Origin: Tenacibaculum sp.
Lineage (GTDB): Bacteria > Bacteroidota > Bacteroidia > Flavobacteriales > Flavobacteriaceae
DNA length: 64,000 nucleotides
Assembly: GCA_018456245.1 (NCBI GenBank)
Contig: JAGYHQ010000001.1
Coordinates: forward strand, 1 to 64,000
Direction of reading: 5' to 3'
Shown here: positions 9,641-17,757 of the stretch, piece after piece
How the letters are laid out: each line of letters opens with the position of its first letter
Position numbering within the stretch: the stretch's first letter is position 1
Notes under the pieces: generated by a model
The model's database searches: none
Seen by the model: only the letters and a program-made list of their open reading frames with translations
Told to the model about the DNA's origin: nothing
Translations under genes and position numbers: made by a program

Positions 9641-10969
9641 TTATTCTTTTAGGGTTTCAGGTTCGTTTTCTTCTGTCCATTTTAGCCTATCCATTTGGCT
9701 ATATTGCCACATTGCTCCATTATTTTCAATATTTGTCATCATTGAATTTAATTCTTGCGGAGCAGAACTTTCTTCCATTACCAAATAACGACGCATATCC
9801 ATAATAATTGACAATGGGTCAATAGCAATAGGGCATTCCTCAACACAAGCATTACAACTTGTACAAGCCCATAATTCTTCAGGTGTTATATAATCACCTA
9901 ATAATTGCTTATTATCAGGCTTAAATTCTCCTTTATTTTTATCAATATTTTTACCAACTTCCTCTATTCTATCACGAGTTTTCATCATAATTGCACGAGG
10001 CGATAATTCTTTACCCGTTAAATTTGCAGGACAAACAGAAGTACATCGCCCACATTCGGTACAGGTATAAGCGTTCATCAACTGTACCCAATTAAGGTCA
10101 AAAACATCTGATGCTCCAAATTTTTCAGGTATTTCATCTTCTTCATCACTTGAAACAGAATAAGGATCGGTCATCATTTTTTTAACCTCTTTGGTAACCG
10201 ATTTTAAATTATCTAACTTTCCTTTTGGCTCTAATTTTGCATAAAAAGTATTAGGAAAAGCCAAAATTATATGTAAATGTTTTGAATAATATAAGTAATT
10301 TAAAAATATTAAAATCCCAATTATATGTAACCACCAAGCGGCTCTTTCAATAATATGGAGTGTTTTTAAAGAAAAACCATTAAATAAAGGAGCAATAAAT
10401 TGAGAAATTACATTTCCTGCTTCTGATTGCTGAAAATGAACATCAGTTGCATTCATTATTAAAAATAATGACATTAATACCATTTCAAAATATAGGATAA
10501 TATTTCCATCTTTTTTTGCCCACCCTTTCATTTCTTTACTTAAAAAGCGTTTCACTTTTTGCATATTTCTCCTAAACCAAAAAATAAAAACAGCCACAAG
10601 AACAAGACAGGCTAAAATTTCAAAAGTACCTATAAGAAATCCGTAAATTTTATCTCCAACAATTGGTTGAAATACTCGGTGTGTACCAAATAATCCGTCA
10701 ATAATAATTTCTAAAATCTCAATATTTATAAAGAAAAAACCAATATAAACAACTCCGTGTAAAACTGCTAACCAAGGGCGACGAGCCATTTTTGTTTGCC
10801 CAAAGGCTAGTTTAGCCATATTCTTCCATCTATCAGATTTCCTGTCATTTCTATCAATATCTTTTCCTAATTTAATATTACGGATAAGTTTACGAATATT
10901 CATTATAAAATATGCGATACCCGATATTAAAATAATTGCAAATACAATATTTGGTAGAAATTTTACCAT
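9641..10969 (-). CDS. (Fe-S)-binding membrane oxidoreductase, 4Fe-4S dicluster
   Basis: CTECGRCTSVCPANLTGK and CTSCNACVEECPIAIDP; N-terminal TM segments. Confidence 0.85.
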   Translation of the reverse strand: MVKFLPNIVFAIILISGIAYFIMNIRKLIRNIKLGKDIDRNDRKSDRWKNMAKLAFGQTKMARRPWLAVLHGVVYIGFFFINIEILEIIIDGLFGTHRVFQPIVGDKIYGFLIGTFEILACLVLVAVFIFWFRRNMQKVKRFLSKEMKGWAKKDGNIILYFEMVLMSLFLIMNATDVHFQQSEAGNVISQFIAPLFNGFSLKTLHIIERAAWWLHIIGILIFLNYLYYSKHLHIILAFPNTFYAKLEPKGKLDNLKSVTKEVKKMMTDPYSVSSDEEDEIPEKFGASDVFDLNWVQLMNAYTCTECGRCTSVCPANLTGKELSPRAIMMKTRDRIEEVGKNIDKNKGEFKPDNKQLLGDYITPEELWACTSCNACVEECPIAIDPLSIIMDMRRYLVMEESSAPQELNSMMTNIENNGAMWQYSQMDRLKWTEENEPETLKE

Positions 10970-10999
10970 TAAAGAAACTGATATGTTAAAAGATGATAT

Positions 11000-11974
11000 T
11001 TATTTTTTTTGACTATTACTTATGTTCTTATTATTATTTTCTTGGTTATAAGGTTTTGCTTTTTTTCCGAAAAGTGAAAAATGTACAAATCGTTTAGGAT
11101 TTAACTTCATTTCTCGTAATAATTCCTCTAATTCTTTTGATGCATTAGTTAAGTTTGTGTACATTTTTTCATCGGTAATTAACTTACCTAAAGTACCTTT
11201 TCCGTTTTTAGTTTCTGAAAGTAAACTGTTTACATTTTCTAAGGTATTTTCTAATTTTTTAACTGTTTCTCCTAAATTTGCTTTTGCTAAATCATCAGAA
11301 ATATTAGAAAAATCATCAGTTATTTTTTTGGCATTACTAAGTGTAACTTTTAGGTTTGCTTTAGAATCGTTAAGAAGTAAATTTACTGATTTTAATGTTT
11401 TTTGAACATCAAAAATCGTTTTTTCTAAATTAACAATACTACTATTTAAACTTCTACGAGATTTCTTATCTAACACTTTATTTAATCCTAAGAATAAAGA
11501 ATCTGCCCCCACTAATACATTTTCAATTTTAGATTGAATAGGGTTTAATTTCTCCCCAACTGAAGAAAACATGTCAGATTCTACATCTCCACGTAAATAA
11601 TCTCCTGAAACAGCAATTTCTCCTTCATAATTAGGTATAATTCCTATATTTTGCCCCCCCATTAACCCTGCAGGATAAATTTTTGCAACACTATTTTTTG
11701 AAAATTCTAAATCATCAGTTAACCTTAATCTAACCAATAACTTACCTTTTTTTCCTTCCTCTGCATTAAACGAAATTTTATCAACTTTACCTACTTGTAA
11801 CCCGTTAATGGTAACAATACTTGCTCCATTTAATCCGTTAATATTTTCATATTCTACATAAAAAAACCTTGGACTAGGACCAAATAAATCTTTTCCTTTT
11901 AAAAAATTATACCCCCAAATACCTATGGCTATAACAATAATAGCTACTATTCCTGTTTTAAATTCTTTTGACAT
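11000..11974 (-). CDS. MlaD family (MCE domain) protein
   Basis: N-terminal TM then VEYENINGLNGASIVTINGLQVGKVDKI MCE signature. Confidence 0.85.
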   Translation of the reverse strand: MSKEFKTGIVAIIVIAIGIWGYNFLKGKDLFGPSPRFFYVEYENINGLNGASIVTINGLQVGKVDKISFNAEEGKKGKLLVRLRLTDDLEFSKNSVAKIYPAGLMGGQNIGIIPNYEGEIAVSGDYLRGDVESDMFSSVGEKLNPIQSKIENVLVGADSLFLGLNKVLDKKSRRSLNSSIVNLEKTIFDVQKTLKSVNLLLNDSKANLKVTLSNAKKITDDFSNISDDLAKANLGETVKKLENTLENVNSLLSETKNGKGTLGKLITDEKMYTNLTNASKELEELLREMKLNPKRFVHFSLFGKKAKPYNQENNNKNISNSQKK

Positions 11975-12042
11975 ATCTTAATTTATACCTAATAATAACC
12001 CGCTAAGTTACTAATATTTTTTAGAGTAATATTTATTTTCCT

Positions 12043-13134
12043 TTAATTCATCAATTTTAAAGCCTCTTTAACTGTTATTCTTTCATCATCTTTAAACGCA
12101 ACTATAAAAGCATCTTTATAACCTACAGATCTTACCTTTTTTAATTTTTCTTTAATTGATTTATAATCGGACGTATTACCATAATAATACTTGTAATAAC
12201 CTTTATCTACCTTAACCCTTTCAACATCAGTTAATCCTTTAAAATTATACGGTTTTATTAAAAGTTTTTTTCTTGACGATGCTATTTGAACCTTAAAATT
12301 AACATTGTTGTTAGTGGTAGTATTTACAACATCATACACTGTATTCTTTTTTAATCTTTCAACATACCTAACAATTGCCCTTGTTAAGGCTTTTGCCATT
12401 TTTTGTTGCCCCGAATTAGAGTTTAAAAATCTACCCTCTCTACTATTACTTAAAAAACCTAATTCCACTAAAACACTTGGCATTACAGTTTCTCTTAAAA
12501 CTAAAAAATTAGCTTGTTTAACTCGCCTATCAAACCTATTTATACTGGCAAAATTTTTCTGCACTAAATCTGCAAATGCCAAACTAGCATCTAAATTTTC
12601 TTCTTGCAATACAGATAATCCTATTACTGATTCTGGAGAATTAGGATCATAATCATAATTTTGTTTATAGTTATCCTCTAATAATATTACAGCATTCTCC
12701 TTTTTAGAAATTTCTAAATTTTTATTATTTCCATTTAACCCTAATACATATGTTTCTGCCCCATGAGGTCTGCTAGAATTATTAGCATTACAGTGTATAG
12801 ATACAAATAAATCTGCATTATTTTTATTTGCAATAGCAGCTCTTTTATGTAGTTCTACAAAAACGTCTCTAGTTCTTGTATAAACTACTTTTATATCTTT
12901 ATTTTTCTTTAATTCCTTTCCCACTTTCAGCACTAAATTTAAAGCTATTTTTTTTTCAATATAATGTTTTTTACAAGCTCCACTATCTTTTCCTCCGTGC
13001 CCTGCATCTAAAACAACAACATATTTTTTGCTGCTTTGTCCCACTGATAAAAGTGGAGATAAGGTTAAAAAAACAATAAGTATTGTTAAACTTATTTCTT
13101 TAAGATTATATTTGTAGGATTTTAAGATTTTCAT
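12043..13134 (-). CDS. N-acetylmuramoyl-L-alanine amidase
   Basis: VVLDAGHGGKDSGA...SIHCNANNSSRPHGAETYVLG...VLVELGFLSN amidase_3 motifs; signal peptide. Confidence 0.92.
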   Translation of the reverse strand: MKILKSYKYNLKEISLTILIVFLTLSPLLSVGQSSKKYVVVLDAGHGGKDSGACKKHYIEKKIALNLVLKVGKELKKNKDIKVVYTRTRDVFVELHKRAAIANKNNADLFVSIHCNANNSSRPHGAETYVLGLNGNNKNLEISKKENAVILLEDNYKQNYDYDPNSPESVIGLSVLQEENLDASLAFADLVQKNFASINRFDRRVKQANFLVLRETVMPSVLVELGFLSNSREGRFLNSNSGQQKMAKALTRAIVRYVERLKKNTVYDVVNTTTNNNVNFKVQIASSRKKLLIKPYNFKGLTDVERVKVDKGYYKYYYGNTSDYKSIKEKLKKVRSVGYKDAFIVAFKDDERITVKEALKLMN

Positions 13135-13231
13135 CGATAAAAATTAATTACTTTTGGCATTTGAAGTTTATATACTTCAAATATTAAACCAAACTTTATT
13201 TAATTAAAACACAAAAATAACGTTTATAGTA

Positions 13232-15901
13232 TTGATAGCAAACAAATTGAACATACATTTATTTTTAATCCTTTTTTGTTTTCAATTAGGTACTGCTCAA
13301 GAACTTACTGAAAATAAGAAGTCTATCAATACGCAATTAAAGGATTCTTTAACCGAAAAAAAAGTAATACCTTTAATAAAAAAAGATACAATGACTTCTG
13401 ACACCACCAAAGTTTCTAAGGAAGTTATTAAAAATATCATTACACACAATGCCGAGGATTATACTCTACAAAATGCAAAAAACAAAACAATAACTCTTTA
13501 TAACAAAGCATATATAAAGTATGGTGATATTGATTTAAAAGCAGGTAAAATTACTATTGATTACAAAAAAAACACCGTTTACGCCACAGGAATTAAAGAC
13601 AACACCAAAACAAAATACATACAACGTCCTGTTTTTAAACAAGGTAATTATGAAACCCAACAAGATTCTATCTTATTTAATTTTAAAACAAAAAAGGCTT
13701 TAGTGTATGGTGTAAAAAATAAATATGGAGAAATGATTACCTACGGAAAAAAAATGAAACGAGTAAATGACTCCACCATATATATGAGTAATCTTAAATT
13801 TACAACATCAAAAAAAACAAATCCTGATTATTACATATCTACCAAAAAAGCAAAGCTAATTCCCAATAAAAAAATTATTGTAGGCGGAAGCCAATTATAT
13901 ATTGCTGATGTTCCTACACCCGTATATTTACCATTTGCTTATTTTCCTTTAACAAAAAAACGTTCTTCTGGTTTTTTAATTCCGTCTTGGGGAGAAAATA
14001 ACAATCAAGGTTTTTTCCTACAAAATGGAGGATATTATTTTGCTATAAATGATTATTTTGATTTAAAAGTTACAGGAGATATTTACAGTAACGGTAGCTG
14101 GGGACTAAATACAGAAAGTAATTATGTTGTTAGATATAAATACTCCGGTAGATTAAGTTTTAGGTATCAAAACTTAACAAACAGTTTAGTTGGTTTTGAT
14201 GATTATTCTAAAGCAACAAATTATAATATTAGTTGGAGCCATAGCCAAGACTCAAAATCAAACCCTAACTCTCGTTTATCGGCATCGGTAAATCTTGGTA
14301 GTAGTAAGTTTTACAGGCAATCAATTAATGAGATTGACCAATCTCAATACTTAACCAATACGCTTACCTCATCAATCAACTATTATAGAAAATTTGTAGG
14401 AACTCCTTTTAATATGAATGTTTCTATGACTCATAGCCAAAATTCAAACACAGGAGAAATTAATATGACGTTACCTTCTTTAACAGTAAATATGGATAGA
14501 ATTTATCCTTTTAAAGGTAAAGGAGGAGTAAAAAGAAATGCTTTTCAAAAAATAGGAGTAAATTATAATATGAGAGGAGAATATCGTATAAATACAAACG
14601 ATGATGAATTTTTCTCTTCAAAAATGTTTAATACTGCAAGAACAGGAATTCAACATAATATAAGTGCTAATACCAATGTAAAAGCCTTCAAATATTTTAC
14701 ATTGTCTCCTAATCTTAATTATAGAGATGTATGGTATTTTGATAAAATTGAAAAACATTACAGCCCTAATATAGTTAATAACAATGGCTCTTTGGGTACT
14801 GTGGTTAATGACACAATTAGTGGTTTTAAAAGGTTTAATGAATACAATGTAGGAGTAACTTTATCTACAACGGTTTATGGTACATTTAATTTTAAAAAAG
14901 GAAGAATTAAAGCTATAAGACACACATTAATTCCTAATATATCTTGGGGATATAGACCTGATTTTAGCAAAAAACACAATATAGAAATACAAAGAAGCTC
15001 AAATCCTAATGATATTTTAACTTATTCCCCTTTTGAGAACGGAATATACGGTACTCCTAGTAGCGGATTGTCAAATTCAATAGGTATTTCATTAAATAAT
15101 GTTGTGGAGGCGAAAGTAAAGGAAAAGGATATTAATAGCGAAAAAGAATACAAAAGAGTAACAATACTTAACAACTTTAACCTTAGCACAAGTTATAATT
15201 TTGCAGCAGATAGTTTACGCTGGAGTAATGTTAATTTTTCTGCAGGAATTCCTATTGTAAAAAATAAATTAAACCTTAACGTTAATGGTTATTTAGACCC
15301 TTATCAAGTAACACAAAAAGGAGTTAGAATAAATAAATTTAACAAAAATATTCTTAGTTTAAGACAAATTAGTTTAACTACAAATTACAGTATTTCTAGT
15401 GCTGATTTAAAGAAGAAAAGTAAAAATTCACAAACTGAAAACCAAGACAATAATAATCCTCCTGATATTTTAGGTACAAAAATTAACCCTACAAATGGTT
15501 TCGCCAGTAGAGCAACTAACAATAATAAGAGTAGTAAAAAAGACATAAAATTATACCATGCCAATATTCCTTGGAGTATTAACCTTGGGTATTCAATTTC
15601 ATATTATAACAATGGGTATAGCATAGATGAAATTCAAAATCACACATTAGATTTTTCAGGAAATATTGAGCTTTCTCCTAAATGGAAGATTGGTTTCCGT
15701 TCTGGTTACGATATAAAAGCAGGTGCTTTTTCTTACACTACTCTTAATTTTTCTAGAGATTTAGATAGTTGGCGTTTTAACTTTAACTGGATTCCTTTTG
15801 GAAACAGAACTTCTTATCATTTCTTTATAGGTGTAAAATCATCTCTGTTAAGTGATTTAAAGTGGGACAAAACCAAACCACCTGACAAAAGATTATTTTA
15901 A
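13232..15901 (+). CDS. LptD-like LPS-assembly outer membrane protein (TTG start; alternative TTG at 13247)
   Basis: Signal peptide; OstA-like N-terminal region (TLYNKAYIKYGDIDLKAGKITIDYKKNTVYA); PVYLPFAYFPLTKKRSSGFLIPSWG; large beta-barrel. Confidence 0.8.
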   Translation: MIANKLNIHLFLILFCFQLGTAQELTENKKSINTQLKDSLTEKKVIPLIKKDTMTSDTTKVSKEVIKNIITHNAEDYTLQNAKNKTITLYNKAYIKYGDIDLKAGKITIDYKKNTVYATGIKDNTKTKYIQRPVFKQGNYETQQDSILFNFKTKKALVYGVKNKYGEMITYGKKMKRVNDSTIYMSNLKFTTSKKTNPDYYISTKKAKLIPNKKIIVGGSQLYIADVPTPVYLPFAYFPLTKKRSSGFLIPSWGENNNQGFFLQNGGYYFAINDYFDLKVTGDIYSNGSWGLNTESNYVVRYKYSGRLSFRYQNLTNSLVGFDDYSKATNYNISWSHSQDSKSNPNSRLSASVNLGSSKFYRQSINEIDQSQYLTNTLTSSINYYRKFVGTPFNMNVSMTHSQNSNTGEINMTLPSLTVNMDRIYPFKGKGGVKRNAFQKIGVNYNMRGEYRINTNDDEFFSSKMFNTARTGIQHNISANTNVKAFKYFTLSPNLNYRDVWYFDKIEKHYSPNIVNNNGSLGTVVNDTISGFKRFNEYNVGVTLSTTVYGTFNFKKGRIKAIRHTLIPNISWGYRPDFSKKHNIEIQRSSNPNDILTYSPFENGIYGTPSSGLSNSIGISLNNVVEAKVKEKDINSEKEYKRVTILNNFNLSTSYNFAADSLRWSNVNFSAGIPIVKNKLNLNVNGYLDPYQVTQKGVRINKFNKNILSLRQISLTTNYSISSADLKKKSKNSQTENQDNNNPPDILGTKINPTNGFASRATNNNKSSKKDIKLYHANIPWSINLGYSISYYNNGYSIDEIQNHTLDFSGNIELSPKWKIGFRSGYDIKAGAFSYTTLNFSRDLDSWRFNFNWIPFGNRTSYHFFIGVKSSLLSDLKWDKTKPPDKRLF

Positions 15902-15911
15902 ATAAACAATA

Positions 15912-16292
15912 ATGAAAAAAATAATAAATACAAAAAATGCTCCTGCTCCTATTGGGGCTTATAACCAAGCTCTTTTAACAGGAAATACACTATATACTTC
16001 TGGGCAAATAGCTATAAACCCTAAAACAGGAGAACTGGTTTTAAATGATATTAAAATTGAAACCAAACAAGTAATGGAAAATATAAAAGCCATATTAACA
16101 GAAGCAAATATGACTTTTAATGATGTTATAAAAACTACAATTTTTATTTCAAATATGAATAATTTTTCAGAAATAAATGAAGTTTATAGCAACTATTTTA
16201 ATGATGAAACAGCTCCTGCCCGTGAAACTGTTGAAGTTGCTAATTTACCTAAATTTGTAAATGTAGAAATTAGCGTAATTGCTGTTAAGTAA
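15912..16292 (+). CDS. RidA family protein (reactive intermediate/imine deaminase)
   Basis: NAPAPIGAYNQALLTGNTLYTSGQIAINPKTGE... and PARETVEVANLPKFVNVEISVIA. Confidence 0.93.
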   Translation: MKKIINTKNAPAPIGAYNQALLTGNTLYTSGQIAINPKTGELVLNDIKIETKQVMENIKAILTEANMTFNDVIKTTIFISNMNNFSEINEVYSNYFNDETAPARETVEVANLPKFVNVEISVIAVK

Positions 16293-16297
16293 TTTTT

Positions 16298-16358
16298 ATT
16301 GCGTATTTTATGTTAATTAATTTGTTATAGACATAATAACCAACATAAAATACGCAAT
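16298..16358. repeat. 17-bp perfect inverted repeat downstream of ridA
   Basis: ATTGCGTATTTTATGTT (16298-16314) / AACATAAAATACGCAAT (16342-16358). Confidence 0.85.
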
Positions 16359-16459
16359 ACCATTTACTACAATAAACATCTGTTATTAAATATATTAAAA
16401 CTTATTAACATAAAATGCGCATTTATTTTTAATATACTTGTTATTGCGTATATTTGTGT

Positions 16460-16643
16460 GATGTAGTGAAATACTCCGCTACCGCTCCGTCTTTCACTAC
16501 ATCGGCTCACGGCTTCGCCGATGATATGCGAAATCCTTTCGCTTCGCTCAAGAACTTCACACATCTTCACCTTAATGCAATTTTGTTTTTTCCTAGATAC
16601 TCCGTATCTTTCCAAAAACAAAACTACATTAAGCCGTGAGCCG
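16460..16643 (+). repeat. Palindromic repeat copy 1 (184 bp)
   Basis: GATGTAGTGAAATACTCCGCTACC...ACATTAAGCCGTGAGCCG; same sequence at 17537-17720 and 20568-20748. Confidence 0.97.
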
Positions 16644-16700
16644 TTATGCGTCATAACACAGAACTTCTAAATAATTGAAAGGATTTAAAGAATAAATATT

Positions 16701-17375
16701 ATGTACATACCATATATACATAAAACATTTAATTGGTACGAATTATATAATGATGATGACCGATTGATTATTGGAAGTAATAATATACAAAAAAATTATG
16801 GGGAATATGGACAAAATATAGAGCATAAAGTGTTAGATATTTGTCGTTATTCATATAATTCAAAAGTGTTGTTAGATAATAATATTATTGAGTATTTAAT
16901 TCCGACAGATACAAAAGTTAAGATTATCAATGGAAAAAATATAAAACACTTACATACACATCACGACCCAAACGATTTAGATGATTTTTTAAGAACAAAC
17001 CCAAACTTAATTTCATTAAGTATTCATATAAAAAAAGGAAAAGAACAGATATTATCAATTCTTCCAGAAACATTGGAATATTTGCGAATTTTCAATCTAA
17101 AAACAGATGTGAGAATATTGCAGAAATATAAACAGATAACAAATCTTCAATTAGACAGGTGTGACATTGTTGATTTTGCAGAATTACAACTTATCCCAAA
17201 TTTACATTCATTGCAAATAAATCGTTGTAAAGAATTAAAAAATGAGGGAGTTTTATTAGAAATGAAAAATATAAAACGAGTTGAAATATCTAATAACAAA
17301 GAAGAAGGCGATATTTATAATGTTCTTGCAAAAATGAGAAAATGTGGTCAAATTCTAAATAATGATATACCGTAA
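16701..17375 (+). CDS. Leucine-rich-repeat-like orphan protein
   Basis: 224-aa ORF; repeating LxxLxIxxC/N pattern (ITNLQLDRCDIVDFAELQLIPNLHSLQINRCKEL...IKRVEISNN). Confidence 0.6.
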   Translation: MYIPYIHKTFNWYELYNDDDRLIIGSNNIQKNYGEYGQNIEHKVLDICRYSYNSKVLLDNNIIEYLIPTDTKVKIINGKNIKHLHTHHDPNDLDDFLRTNPNLISLSIHIKKGKEQILSILPETLEYLRIFNLKTDVRILQKYKQITNLQLDRCDIVDFAELQLIPNLHSLQINRCKELKNEGVLLEMKNIKRVEISNNKEEGDIYNVLAKMRKCGQILNNDIP

Positions 17376-17536
17376 TGAAATTAAAAGTAATATAAAATAA
17401 AAAACGAACGCATAACACAAGTTTTTACGCTATTGCGGGTCAGGTGCTTAAACCAAAATTTAGGTTGTTTTACAAAGTTTTGTGCATAACCGAAAAATGT
17501 CGTATATTTATCCGCAACAGCGTAAACACCCAACCC

Positions 17537-17720
17537 GATGTAGTGAAATACTCCGCTACCGCTCCGTCTTTCACTACATCGGCTCACGGCTTCGCCGATG
17601 ATATGCGAAATCCTTTCGCTTCGCTCAAGAACTTCACACATCTTCACCTTAATGCAATTTTGTTTTTTCCTAGATACTCCGTATCTTTCCAAAAACAAAA
17701 CTACATTAAGCCGTGAGCCG
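17537..17720 (+). repeat. Palindromic repeat copy 2 (184 bp)
   Basis: Identical by eye to copy 1. Confidence 0.97.
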
Positions 17721-17757
17721 ATGCTTTATTAATAAAAAAACTTATAAATCAAATACA

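Noticed and set aside
13159-13182. 9-bp inverted repeat ATTTGAAGT-ttatat-ACTTCAAAT between the amidase and LptD-like genes
   Set aside because: Short and AT-rich; could be chance or a minor operator, not enough support for a separate claim.
16367-16654. 95-aa minus ORF (MTHNGSRLNVVLFLERYGV...)
   Set aside because: Lies on the palindromic repeat; the same peptide recurs in the other two copies (17381-17698, 20547-20762) with unrelated ends, so it reflects repeat sequence rather than a gene.
17444-17716. 90-aa plus ORF (and 16454-16639) in the repeat
   Set aside because: Forward translation of the same repeat and palindrome; no protein-like signal and variable N-terminus.
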